Origin: Carnobacterium mobile DSM 4848
Lineage (GTDB): Bacteria > Bacillota > Bacilli > Lactobacillales > Carnobacteriaceae
Assembly: GCF_000744825.1 (NCBI RefSeq)
Contig: NZ_JQMR01000001.1
Coordinates: 2,279,501-2,343,500, forward strand
DNA length: 64,000 nucleotides
Reading direction: 5' to 3'
Each line of letters opens with the position of its first letter. Within the stretch, counting starts at the first letter, position 1. The position numbers were made by a program, and so were the translations under genes. The notes beneath the pieces are model-generated. The model did no database searches. It was not told the origin of the DNA and worked only from the letters and a program-made list of their open reading frames with translations. Shown here piece by piece: positions 8,740 through 17,784 of the stretch.

Positions 8740-10923
8740 ATGACTGAAACAGCTGAAAAAATAGTTTTAGATTTATTAAAAAAAGAATTAAAAACGTACA
8801 CTACTAAACAATTAACTACTGTTTTAAACTTATTAGCAGAAGGCAATACAGTGCCTTTTATTGCCCGTTACCGAAAAGAAATGACAGGCACATTAGATGA
8901 AGTACAAATTCGTGAAATCGAAGAACGGTATACGTATTTACAAACTCTGGAAAAACGCAAAAGTGATGTTATCCGGACAATTGAAGAACAAGGAAAATTA
9001 ACTGCAGAATTAAAACAGGCTATTGAAAAAGCAGATAAAATGCAATTAGTGGAAGACTTATATCGTCCATTCAAGCAAAAGCGCCGGACGAAAGCAACGA
9101 TTGCCAAAGAAAGCGGCTTGGAACCATTAGCAGATTGGTTGCTGACTTTTTCAATGGGTGATGTGACAGCAGAAGCAGCCAAGTATATAGACGAAGAAAA
9201 AAACGTAGCTTCAGTTGAAGCTGCTTTGGCAGGGGCTCATGAAATTATTGCTGAGAGAATCAGTGATGAACCGCGTTACCGGACTTGGATCCGTGATTAC
9301 ACAGCTAAAAATGGCACAATAACATCAACGGTCAAAAAACAAGAAAAAGATGAAAAAGGCATTTTTGAAATGTACTATGATTACAATGAGCCGGTTAATA
9401 AATTGGTTTCACATCGAATATTGGCCATCAACCGCGGTGAAAAAGAAGGAATTTTAAAAGTAGCCTTGTTAATTGACGAGCCTAGCATCCTTAAGTATAT
9501 AGTTAAGGAGATGATTAAAGAGGAAAAGTCGCCTGCTGCCCCATATGTGACAGCAGCTATTGAAGACAGTTATAAACGGTTTATTGGGCCGTCAATCGAA
9601 CGTGAAATCCGGTCTGAGTTGACTGAACAAGCTGATGAACAAGCGATTAATATTTTTGGCGAGAATTTGCGCAACTTATTGTTGCAACCGCCGTTAAAAG
9701 GTAAAATGGTATTGGGATTAGATCCGGCTTATCGGACAGGCTGTAAATTAGCTGTTATCGATCCTACTGGAAAAGTTATCGATATTGATGTAATCTATCC
9801 GCATAAACCAGCTGGCAACGAAGCTCGAAATCAAGCAGCTGTTAAATTTAAACAATTAGTCGAACAATTTGATGTAGAAATGGTGGCAATCGGAAATGGC
9901 ACCGCTAGTCGAGAATCTGAAACGTTTGTTGCTGATAATTTAAAAGAAATCGATCGACAAGTTTTCTATGTTATTGTCAACGAAGCAGGAGCCTCTGTTT
10001 ACTCAGCTAGTCCGGTTGCTCGTCAAGAATTTCCAGATCTGCAAGTGGAACAAAGAAGTGCTGTCAGCATCGCCCGTCGTTTACAAGATCCTTTAGCCGA
10101 ATTGGTGAAAATCGATCCTAAATCGGTCGGTGTTGGCCAATATCAACACGATGTGTCACAAAAACGTTTAGAAGAACGGTTGGATTTTGTTGTCGAAACA
10201 GCGGTTAACCAAGTAGGTGTCAATGTGAATACTGCAAGTGCACAATTGCTGCAACATGTGGCCGGTTTAAATAAGACAACTGCCAATAACGTTATTGCTT
10301 ATCGTGAAGAAAATGGGCGTTTTGAGAGCCGAGCACAATTAAAGAAAGTGCCGCGCTTAGGACCAAAAGCGTATGAGCAATCGGTTGGGTTTATGCGAAT
10401 CGTTGATGGAAAGAATGTTTTGGATAATACTGGGATTCACCCCGAAACGTATAAAGAAGCTAAAGAGATTCTAGAATTAGCCGGTGTAACGTTAAAAGAC
10501 GTCGGCAGTATGAAAGCTAAAAAAGCTTTAGAACAATTAGAACAAGCAGAATTGATGCAGGCAACAGGATTAGGCAAGGAAACACTAAAAGATATGCTGC
10601 AAGCCTTATCCACACCAGGACGTGATTTGCGTGATGAAATGCCGGCACCTTTGTTACGGACAGACGTGCTAAGCATGGAAGACTTGCAAGCTGGAATGGA
10701 ATTAGAAGGAACCGTCCGGAACGTAGTCGATTTTGGTGCATTTGTCGATATCGGCGTGAAACAAGACGGGCTAGTGCATATTTCAAAATTAAGCAAAGGT
10801 TATGTCCAACACCCGACAAATGTAGTAGCTGTCGGTGATGTGGTGACGGTTTGGGTAGAAGACATTGATGTCAATAAAGGTCGTATCTCTTTAACAATGC
10901 TGCCGCCTAAAAAGCAAGACTAA
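8740..10923 (+). CDS. tex: Tex family RNA-binding transcription accessory protein
   Basis: A 727-residue cytoplasmic protein with the full Tex layout: helical N-terminal Tex domain, a YqgF/RNase H-like domain (about residues 325-450, beginning VLGLDPAYRTGCKLAVID), tandem helix-hairpin-helix motifs (about 490-560, VNVNTASAQLLQHVAGL) and a C-terminal S1 RNA-binding domain (about 648-722, GMELEGTVRNVVDFGAFVDIG). Tex proteins bind nucleic acid and influence transcription and, in some species, toxin expression. Length and domain order are normal. It stands alone behind its own promoter and upstream of a strong terminator. Confidence 0.96.
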   Translation: MTETAEKIVLDLLKKELKTYTTKQLTTVLNLLAEGNTVPFIARYRKEMTGTLDEVQIREIEERYTYLQTLEKRKSDVIRTIEEQGKLTAELKQAIEKADKMQLVEDLYRPFKQKRRTKATIAKESGLEPLADWLLTFSMGDVTAEAAKYIDEEKNVASVEAALAGAHEIIAERISDEPRYRTWIRDYTAKNGTITSTVKKQEKDEKGIFEMYYDYNEPVNKLVSHRILAINRGEKEGILKVALLIDEPSILKYIVKEMIKEEKSPAAPYVTAAIEDSYKRFIGPSIEREIRSELTEQADEQAINIFGENLRNLLLQPPLKGKMVLGLDPAYRTGCKLAVIDPTGKVIDIDVIYPHKPAGNEARNQAAVKFKQLVEQFDVEMVAIGNGTASRESETFVADNLKEIDRQVFYVIVNEAGASVYSASPVARQEFPDLQVEQRSAVSIARRLQDPLAELVKIDPKSVGVGQYQHDVSQKRLEERLDFVVETAVNQVGVNVNTASAQLLQHVAGLNKTTANNVIAYREENGRFESRAQLKKVPRLGPKAYEQSVGFMRIVDGKNVLDNTGIHPETYKEAKEILELAGVTLKDVGSMKAKKALEQLEQAELMQATGLGKETLKDMLQALSTPGRDLRDEMPAPLLRTDVLSMEDLQAGMELEGTVRNVVDFGAFVDIGVKQDGLVHISKLSKGYVQHPTNVVAVGDVVTVWVEDIDVNKGRISLTMLPPKKQD

Positions 10924-10995
10924 AGCAATAGAACACATAAGGAAAATAAAAGGAATTTGCTTTTTGGAGCACGTTTAAGAAAAATAGTTCAGAAA

Positions 10996-11030
10996 GAGGA
11001 TGAGACTTTTGTCTCATCCTCCTCCTTTTT
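10996..11030 (+). terminator. Intrinsic terminator after tex
   Basis: A perfect 11-bp stem (GAGGATGAGAC) with a four-T loop is followed by a CTCCTTTTT tail. Confidence 0.85.
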
Positions 11031-11089
11031 GTCTAACGGAGGAAAAAAGCTTTTGGAAGTAGTGAATAGTATAGGAAGGAATAGGAAAA

Positions 11090-11548
11090 TTGAATCAAAA
11101 AGAATTGCAGAAATTAGTAGAAGAAACGTCAATAAACGATTTTGGACAACCATTTAAACACCAAGCGACTTTTAATAACCGTCTGCGTACAACCGGAGGA
11201 AGGTATCACTTAGCAACACATAATTTGGATTTTAACCTCAAGATCTTAGAAACTTTCGGCATGGAAGAGTTTATTAAAGTGATAAAACATGAATTATGTC
11301 ATTATCACTTACATTTAGCAGGTAAAGGCTACCAACACAAAGATGTTGATTTTAAGCAGCTGCTGAAAAAAGTAGACGGAACGCGTTATGTTCAATCATT
11401 AGCACCCGTGAAACAACCGAAAAAATTTTGGGTTTACCAATGTCAAACATGTCAGAATGCTATCTATCGGCAAAGACGTTTTAACACAAAACGATATGTT
11501 TGCGGAAAATGTCGTGGGAAGCTCATTCTTTCAGGGCAGACAGAATGA
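11090..11548 (+). CDS. SprT-like zinc metalloprotein
   Basis: A 152-residue protein with the SprT active-site motif HELCH (residues 67-71) and a C-terminal zinc ribbon made by two CxxC pairs (CQTC and CGKC). Eukaryotic relatives such as Spartan cut DNA-protein crosslinks; the bacterial SprT-like family of Firmicutes (YdcK/SprL type) has no proven role. The start is a TTG preceded by an AGGAAGG site. A perfect 12-bp inverted repeat (11518-11529 with 11542-11553) spans the stop codon, but it lacks a T tail on this strand, so its role is unclear. Confidence 0.85.
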   Translation: MNQKELQKLVEETSINDFGQPFKHQATFNNRLRTTGGRYHLATHNLDFNLKILETFGMEEFIKVIKHELCHYHLHLAGKGYQHKDVDFKQLLKKVDGTRYVQSLAPVKQPKKFWVYQCQTCQNAIYRQRRFNTKRYVCGKCRGKLILSGQTE

Positions 11549-11661
11549 GCTTCAAAAAAAAGAGACTAAAGCTGATACGAGTTATTAACAGTTAAACAGC
11601 TAAATTTGTTATGCTGATAGCAGTAAGCATAAGCAAAATTTACCGCATGGGGGACGACCGT

Positions 11662-13083
11662 ATGAAACAAACAACCGTCATTCAAGAATTATTAAGTGCA
11701 ACGTTTCCAGATTATTCTCAAGTAGCTAAAAAGCAAGTAGCGATCGAGGAAACAGAAAAGCAATTTAACCTGTTAAAGGGGTTAAATAAAATTAGAAAGA
11801 AGCCTGCCCGTTATTTGAATAGCTTTATATGGTCTAAAGAAAAAACTGATTTTACAACAGAGCCGGCCGTAACGGTCGATGCTGCTGGTCAAGTTTTCCC
11901 AATCTGGAAAAGCCAGTTAGACCAGGCAATGACTCGTTTAAGCCAGCAAGTCAGAACAGTATCTGTTTTGGATTATGGAGCAGTTGGGGATGGGAAAACA
12001 GATTGTACTGCAGCTTTTAAACGAGCTATTTCATCTGGCAGGCGTCGGGTAATCATTCCACCTGGAACGTATCGAACAAGAGGGATTAAGCTTCCTTCTT
12101 ATACAGAATTGATTGGCAGCGGATCAGGAACGACTACTTTGGTTTTGGCTGATTCCGCGCCAAAAAGAGAACGATTGGTCAGCAATTTAAGTTATTTAAA
12201 AGGCAACCATTTTCTGAGGATAGAAGGTCTGTGTTTAGATTGGAATATCCAACGGTTTTCTGAAGCGGAAAGAAGTGCCTCAGGTGGGACAAGTTCGAGC
12301 GGACTTACACTAGCTCATGTCCAGTATGCTCTCGTTCGGGATATCATTGTTAAAAACCCTGGACTTCATGGCGTCGATGTTACTTCAGCTTTTTATAATT
12401 ATTTTGGTGATGGCAAACGTGCTCGTTTAGGCAGCCGTTATGTTTGGATCGATCAAGTAGAAGTTTCTGGTTTCGGTGATGATGGGATTACAACTCATCA
12501 CAGTGATCATATTCTGATTTCAAACAGCTTTTTACATCATCCATCCGGCCGTGCGCACAAAACAGGGCAATCCAATTCAAATGGCATTGAGGTAGATGAT
12601 GGATCCCAACACGTGACGTTGACCAACAATCTTACCGCTTATTGTTTTGGAGGGATTGAAATCAAAGCTCATGAAACAAGTTCAGCTGCTTCGGATACAC
12701 AAATTATTGGACATTATTCTTATCATGACAATCGGTCGTATAACTTTAGACATATTGGGCACCATAGTCTGACAGATAAAGCGTCTCGATCGGCTTTTGG
12801 AATACGAGGGACCTATCTAGCTGCTTATTATCCACAAGAAACGCAACTTTATACAGCATCATCACCAAGAGCTCTCGTTATTTCAGCTTATCAAAAAGTA
12901 GCGATCAATCATTTTTTTGCGCAAGCACAACCAGTTGATGATGCTAATCATATTGCTATTTCAATACAATATCGAGCAGGAGAAGTCAAAATCAAAAATA
13001 TTCAATTGGAAAATTACTCTAAAAGGAATCGAATAGTTCGAGTTAGTGATACAACTTCTCATGTTCAAATAAACTATAAATAA
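11662..13083 (+). CDS. Right-handed beta-helix protein, pectate lyase 3/GH28-like
   Basis: A 473-residue protein. After a helical N-terminal 100 residues comes the family entry motif VLDYGAVGDGKTDCTAAF, typical of pectate-lyase-3 and glycoside hydrolase 28/55 beta-helices, then repeated short strands rich in G, N and I. No signal peptide or cell-wall anchor is visible, which is odd for a polysaccharide lyase and more usual in phage tail spikes or cytosolic folding-independent proteins. The ATG at 11662 is chosen because GGGGGA lies eight bases upstream; an earlier ATG at 11611 has no ribosome binding site. No phage genes are nearby. Enzyme activity and substrate are unknown. Confidence 0.75.
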   Translation: MKQTTVIQELLSATFPDYSQVAKKQVAIEETEKQFNLLKGLNKIRKKPARYLNSFIWSKEKTDFTTEPAVTVDAAGQVFPIWKSQLDQAMTRLSQQVRTVSVLDYGAVGDGKTDCTAAFKRAISSGRRRVIIPPGTYRTRGIKLPSYTELIGSGSGTTTLVLADSAPKRERLVSNLSYLKGNHFLRIEGLCLDWNIQRFSEAERSASGGTSSSGLTLAHVQYALVRDIIVKNPGLHGVDVTSAFYNYFGDGKRARLGSRYVWIDQVEVSGFGDDGITTHHSDHILISNSFLHHPSGRAHKTGQSNSNGIEVDDGSQHVTLTNNLTAYCFGGIEIKAHETSSAASDTQIIGHYSYHDNRSYNFRHIGHHSLTDKASRSAFGIRGTYLAAYYPQETQLYTASSPRALVISAYQKVAINHFFAQAQPVDDANHIAISIQYRAGEVKIKNIQLENYSKRNRIVRVSDTTSHVQINYK

Positions 13084-13084
13084 A

Positions 13085-13119
13085 AAACAGCATCACATAT
13101 TTTTTGTGTGGTGCTGTTT
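13085..13119. terminator. Bidirectional terminator
   Basis: A 14-bp stem built on AAACAGCA and its complement lies between the converging beta-helix and UvrA-like genes. The T-rich tail is best on the minus strand. Confidence 0.7.
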
Positions 13120-13172
13120 ACTGTATTTGGGATAGTTTACGAAAGGTCAGCTTTTATCGTAAAGTTCAGATC

Positions 13173-15446
13173 TTATTCTTTAACCTCTTTTTTTAACCAT
13201 TTTGCAGTCAATGTATTAGCTAGCAATAAGTCTTTAGGAAGTCCTTCAAAAATAATAAAACCGCCTTTTTTTCCGCCTTCAGGTCCCATTTCAATAATCC
13301 AGTCGCTTTTAGCTATAAAATCAAGATTATGTTCAATAATAATCACAGAGTTTCCTTTATTTACAAGATTTTGAAAAACTTCTAAAAGTTTCGCGTTGTC
13401 TTTCATATGCAAGCCTAGTGAAGGTTCGTCTAAAAGATAAATTTGACCTTCTTTTTTTAGATAACTTGCAAGCTTAAGTCGCTGAATCTCTCCGCCGCTT
13501 AAAGAACTTGTCGTTTGACCTAGTGTCAAATAACTTAAGCCGACCTCTTTTAGTGTGCTTACTTTTTTTATGTTTTTTTCTTTTTCAAAGTAATACAGAG
13601 CTTCGTCAATGGTAAGTTCCAATATTTCAACAATATTTTTTCCTTTATACTGATAAGAGCGTGCTTTATCTGAATAACGTGTACCGCCGCAAGCTTCACA
13701 GACGACAGTTACCGGATCTGCAAAAGCTACATCAGGTTGAGTAACACCTTTTCCATGACATACAGGACAAGCGCCTAAAGAGTTGAAACTAAATAATCCA
13801 ATTGGCTGGTTAGTAACTTTCGCGAGAATAGCGCGTATATCGTCCATTATCCCCATATATGTGGCAAGCGTAGAACGGCTGGATATTCCAATGCTGCTTT
13901 GGTTTACACTGATTGTTTCTGGATACTTTTGCATAAATGCTTCTAACATTAATGAACTTTTGCCAGAACCTGACACTCCCGAAACGGAAACCAAAACGTT
14001 TTTAGGAATGCGTACACTCACATCTTTTAAGTTATTATTAGTAACATGATCAAGCGAAAAAAAGGTGTCTGTTTTTCTAGGGTTTTTATTAATTTCTAAT
14101 TGTTTTTCTAAAGAGGTCGAAGCTCGTTGGCTATTCTTTAAGCCAAGAGGAGTGCCTTGATAAATAACTTCTCCACCTTTGATACCTGCACTTGGTCCCA
14201 TTTCAATGATTTCATCAGCAGCTTTTATAATGGATAAGTCATGTTCAATTACAATGACTGTATTATGCTTATTTTTTATACTATTTAGCATACTGATTAG
14301 CATACCGACTTCTTCAGGATGCAAACCAGCACTAGGTTCATCAAAAATATAAGTCATATTATTTAAGCTGCTGCCTAAATGTCGAGCAATCTTTACTCTT
14401 TGAGCTTCGCCTCCTGACAACGTCTCCATTTTTCTCGATAAGCTTAGATACCCTAAACCCATTTCTATCAGTTGTTCTATTGGAGAGACAGCTTGTTGTG
14501 CAATAGATTTCCCAATAGAATCCGTTATATGATTGAGCTCGTTGATTAGTTTTGTCATTTCTAAATCAGAGTATTCCAAAATGTTGAACCCATTAATTTT
14601 AGAGTCTAAGACTTTGGGATTTAGTCCCGTTCCGCCACAAAGCGGACAGACAGAATGTGTAGAGACTGCCAAAACGTCAGCTTGAGACACTTGTTTTAGC
14701 TTTGTAACATCTCTATTAATATAAAGTCTTGTAAATCTAGGCAACAGTCCGTCCCATTGTGCATTTTGAGGACCGTCTTTAGTATGGAATGGTGCATAAA
14801 TAGTACCGCCGCCAGGAGGTCCATATAAAAATAAATCTTGATTTTCTTTTGAATAATTCTTAATAGGCTTATCCGGATCAAATAAACCACAAGTCATCAT
14901 CCATTGACCTTGCCAACCTGAAGGTGATAAAGGTTTAAATTGAACAGCATATTCTCTAAGAGACTTATCAAAATCAACTAACTTACTTAAATCAGCGGTT
15001 ACTACTTCTCCAAAACCGTCACACGTTGGACATCTCCCGAAAGTGCTTTGCCTGGAAAAATCCGTAGCACTTCCAATTTGAGGTTCTCCAATTCTAGAAA
15101 ATAAAAGCCGAATAAGCGGATCAATGTCCATATAAGTTCCGACTGTTGAATGAGAATTTGATCTTATAGATCGTTGTTGTATTACCACAACAGGACTTAA
15201 ATTTTGCATTAGATCCGCGTGAGGTCGTTCGTATCTTGGCATCTGATTTCTAACATATAAAGGATAATTTAAAGTCATCTGCCTTCTGCTTTCTCTTGCA
15301 AGCGTATCAAAAGCCACTGAGCTTTTTCCTGAACCAGACAGACCTGTAAAAACAGTGATTAAATTTTTAGGGATAGTTAAATTAATATTTTTTAAATTAT
15401 TTTCTTTAAGTCCTTTTAATATAATTTCGTCTTTTTTATTTGGCAT
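13173..15446 (-). CDS. UvrA-like ABC ATPase (UvrA paralogue, DrrC/UvrA2 type)
   Basis: A 757-residue soluble twin ABC ATPase. Both Walker A motifs (GLSGSGKSS and GVSGSGKSS), both LSGGE signatures (LSGGEAQRVKIARH and LSGGEIQRLKLASY) and zinc-finger cysteines (CPTCDGFG, CPLCGGTG, CPVCHGKG, CEACGGTRY) are present. True UvrA is about 940 residues, so the insertion and UvrB-binding domains are reduced. Paralogues of this type are linked to resistance against DNA-binding drugs; a repair role is not shown. The ATG at 15446 has a perfect AAGGAGG site eight bases upstream, so it is preferred over the upstream in-frame ATG at 15479. Confidence 0.88.
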   Translation of the reverse strand: MPNKKDEIILKGLKENNLKNINLTIPKNLITVFTGLSGSGKSSVAFDTLARESRRQMTLNYPLYVRNQMPRYERPHADLMQNLSPVVVIQQRSIRSNSHSTVGTYMDIDPLIRLLFSRIGEPQIGSATDFSRQSTFGRCPTCDGFGEVVTADLSKLVDFDKSLREYAVQFKPLSPSGWQGQWMMTCGLFDPDKPIKNYSKENQDLFLYGPPGGGTIYAPFHTKDGPQNAQWDGLLPRFTRLYINRDVTKLKQVSQADVLAVSTHSVCPLCGGTGLNPKVLDSKINGFNILEYSDLEMTKLINELNHITDSIGKSIAQQAVSPIEQLIEMGLGYLSLSRKMETLSGGEAQRVKIARHLGSSLNNMTYIFDEPSAGLHPEEVGMLISMLNSIKNKHNTVIVIEHDLSIIKAADEIIEMGPSAGIKGGEVIYQGTPLGLKNSQRASTSLEKQLEINKNPRKTDTFFSLDHVTNNNLKDVSVRIPKNVLVSVSGVSGSGKSSLMLEAFMQKYPETISVNQSSIGISSRSTLATYMGIMDDIRAILAKVTNQPIGLFSFNSLGACPVCHGKGVTQPDVAFADPVTVVCEACGGTRYSDKARSYQYKGKNIVEILELTIDEALYYFEKEKNIKKVSTLKEVGLSYLTLGQTTSSLSGGEIQRLKLASYLKKEGQIYLLDEPSLGLHMKDNAKLLEVFQNLVNKGNSVIIIEHNLDFIAKSDWIIEMGPEGGKKGGFIIFEGLPKDLLLANTLTAKWLKKEVKE

Positions 15447-15714
15447 ATTATATCCTCCTTGATATTTTTTATTGATCATCTCGTTGAATATTAAATTATT
15501 TCATTATAAAAGTTGTATCAAATCAAATTTCACCTATAAGGTTAACAGAAATAGAATAAAGGTGGAAAATATTAGCTTAAATAAGAGGACTGCTTTTTAT
15601 CATATCTGCTCTTATTTTGGCTTTGTATGTTGCGGTACCTATTGCAAAATTACTTTTGTAAATGTATAGTTATGACTATAAGAAATAAACTGAGTTTTAG
15701 AAGGGTTAGACTAA

Positions 15715-15799
15715 GCGGTCGTGGCGGAATTGGTAGACGCGCCAGCTTGAGGGGCTGGTCGAGAGATTCTCGGTGGGGGTTCGAGTCCCCCCGTCCGCA
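15715..15799 (+). tRNA. tRNA-Leu (anticodon GAG)
   Basis: An 85-base class II tRNA. The anticodon stem CCAGC/GCTGG carries the loop TTGAGGG, giving anticodon GAG. The long variable arm GAGA-GATT-CTC is typical of leucine tRNAs, and the T arm has five G-C pairs around TTCGAGT. CCA is not encoded. Positions 5 and 68 of the acceptor stem are both T, so one acceptor pair is mismatched. A strong terminator follows. Confidence 0.93.
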
Positions 15800-15821
15800 T
15801 CTGAAAACTAGCTGAGCAATG

Positions 15822-15869
15822 AACCTTTAAAAGAAAGCAAAACGATTTCTTTTAAAGGTTTATTTTTTT
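15822..15869 (+). terminator. Intrinsic terminator after tRNA-Leu
   Basis: A perfect 15-bp stem (AACCTTTAAAAGAAA) with a nine-base loop and a T-rich tail. The rest of the gap to 16070 has no gene. Confidence 0.88.
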
Positions 15870-16074
15870 GAAATTTGTTTACTACCTACTGAATAAAGGA
15901 AAAGTATTATACTGTTAATATTTCCTATTTTTTTCTTGGGAGTCCTGCATAATTCTCTGCAAATTTTCGATGAACACTATGAAGCTGAATAGTGATATGG
16001 CACTACACGGTACCGAGAAAACAACAGATAATTATGTAGTTAAAGCTAGTATCCTTTAAATTGTTATTGATATA

Positions 16075-16089
16075 TTGTAAGCGGTTGCT
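16075..16089. promoter_or_regulatory. Candidate CcpA site (cre) upstream of the sensor operon
   Basis: The bases match the cre consensus WTGNAANCGNWNNCW at every defined position. The site is about 40 bases upstream of the response regulator start and overlaps a TATATT that could be a -10, which suggests repression by CcpA in rich sugar. Confidence 0.6.
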
Positions 16090-16129
16090 TAGAATGAAAG
16101 CAGGATTATTAAAAAGGAGGAACAGTAAA

Positions 16130-17755
16130 GTGTATTCAATTTTATTAGTTGATGATGAACAAGATATCCGCCAGTCCATTGTTGAACTTGTTCAATGGGA
16201 AAAAATGGGCTTTCGAATAGTAGGAGAAGCAAGCAATGGGATAGAGGCGCTGGAAGTAATGGAAGAAAATGTTCCAGATATTCTGATTACCGATATTCGG
16301 ATGCCAATCATGGACGGTATTGAATTAACTAAGCGAGTAAGAGAAAAGAATCCTTCTGTTAAAATCGTATTTTTAAGTGGCTATGATGATTTTGAATATG
16401 CAGTTGATGGGATAAAGTTAAATATTTTGGAGTATTTGCTGAAGCCCATTTCAATCAATGATTTAGAAAAAATGCTAAATAAAGTGCGTGGAAAACTAGA
16501 TTTAGAAAAAAAAGAAGCAAATGACTTAGCAAGAATCGAAAAAGATTATTTGGAAAAAATAGAAGCTATTAAAATGTCTTTTTTAGTTTCATTGATTACC
16601 GATAATTATAATAATATAACAGAAACAGAACTACAAAAAATGATTGAAACGTATCAACTAAACTTATCAGGTGAAAGACAGGTTTTATTGAATGTAAACA
16701 TTGATAGTACTTCTTTTAAAAAAAACTATCACGAAAATCAAAATTTAGAATTAATTAAGTTTTCTTTGACCAATACGATACGTCAAATTGTGCAAAAATA
16801 TTTAAATGGAGAAGTTTTTTCTTTTATGTCAAACATCATTGTTATCTTGTCAGATACCAAAGAAAATATTGAATTGTATACAGATATTGTAGTAAAAGAA
16901 ATCAGCGAAAGTGCACAGAAAATTTTTGGTTTTTCTGTAGAAATTGGGATTAGCGAAGAATATGAAGGGATGTCAGCCACTAAGCGGGCATTTCAATCAT
17001 CTGTTTCAGCATTAAGTTACCGATTACTGATTGAAAAAAATAAAGGTATTTACATTTCTGACCTTGAAACTGGCAACCAGCAAGAATTAGTATTTGATGA
17101 AGCCAATGAAGTAAAACTGGCTTCTTTAATTAAAATCGGAGCGACGGAAGAATTGGAGGCTTTTATAGATTATTTATTTCTATCGTTTGGTACGAGCAAC
17201 GAAGGACAAGAGCACATTCAAATTTTTTTGATGGAATTGTACATGGCTGTTTTAAGAGCATCCAAGTCAGTGATTTCAAAATATGATTCTGATATGCTTC
17301 ATTACATACAAATGATTTCTGACATTTGCCACTATCAAGAGATGAATATTATCAAAGAGTGGTTTAAAGATTATTGTTTATCGGTCATTGATAAAATTCA
17401 AATGCAGCGTAAAAAGAAAACAGATTCAATTGCTAAACAAAGCTATGATTATTTGTATGATCATTATGACGATCCATCAATTTCTTTAAAATCTGTGAGC
17501 AAAGAAATGCTAATAAGTCCTAGCTATTTTAGTTCTCTCTTTAAAAAAGAAAATGGGCTTTCTTTTACCGAAGCTTTAGTTAAAATTCGTATGGAAAAAG
17601 CTAAAGAGTATTTGTTAACAACAGATCATAAAATATTTGAAGTAGCCATGTCCTCAGGGTATACCGATCAACATTATTTTTCTTATTGTTTTAAAAAGTA
17701 CTTTGGAGAATCGCCAAATAAAATCCGTGAAACGTTCAAAAAAATGAGCTACTAG
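16130..17755 (+). CDS. YesN-type response regulator, AraC-family output
   Basis: A 541-residue regulator: receiver domain at residues 1 to about 120 with acidic pocket D8-D9 and phosphoacceptor D55 (ILITDIRMP), a middle region of about 300 residues that I cannot assign beyond a YesN-like linker, and two AraC helix-turn-helix motifs in the last 100 residues (SLKSVSKEMLISPSYFSSLFKKE and the FEVAMSSGYTDQHYFS segment). The GTG start at 16130 has AAGGAGG nine bases upstream and is preferred over upstream in-frame ATGs at 16061 and 16094. It is the first gene of a three-gene operon with a histidine kinase and a sugar-binding lipoprotein. Confidence 0.9.
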   Translation: MYSILLVDDEQDIRQSIVELVQWEKMGFRIVGEASNGIEALEVMEENVPDILITDIRMPIMDGIELTKRVREKNPSVKIVFLSGYDDFEYAVDGIKLNILEYLLKPISINDLEKMLNKVRGKLDLEKKEANDLARIEKDYLEKIEAIKMSFLVSLITDNYNNITETELQKMIETYQLNLSGERQVLLNVNIDSTSFKKNYHENQNLELIKFSLTNTIRQIVQKYLNGEVFSFMSNIIVILSDTKENIELYTDIVVKEISESAQKIFGFSVEIGISEEYEGMSATKRAFQSSVSALSYRLLIEKNKGIYISDLETGNQQELVFDEANEVKLASLIKIGATEELEAFIDYLFLSFGTSNEGQEHIQIFLMELYMAVLRASKSVISKYDSDMLHYIQMISDICHYQEMNIIKEWFKDYCLSVIDKIQMQRKKKTDSIAKQSYDYLYDHYDDPSISLKSVSKEMLISPSYFSSLFKKENGLSFTEALVKIRMEKAKEYLLTTDHKIFEVAMSSGYTDQHYFSYCFKKYFGESPNKIRETFKKMSY

Positions 17756-17784
17756 TTAAAAAGCTGGTGAAAGAAGTGAAGTAG

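Noticed and set aside
10957-11157. Plus-strand frame of 66 codons between tex and the SprT-like gene
   Set aside because: It runs across the tex terminator hairpin and overlaps the better supported SprT-like start.
11662-13083. Prophage tail-spike region
   Set aside because: No other phage genes flank the beta-helix gene; the neighbours are housekeeping genes.
15715-15799. tRNA-Leu as an integration site of a genomic island
   Set aside because: No integrase gene and no repeat of the tRNA 3' end were seen in the window.
15627-15815. Plus-strand frame of 62 codons
   Set aside because: It spans the tRNA-Leu gene.
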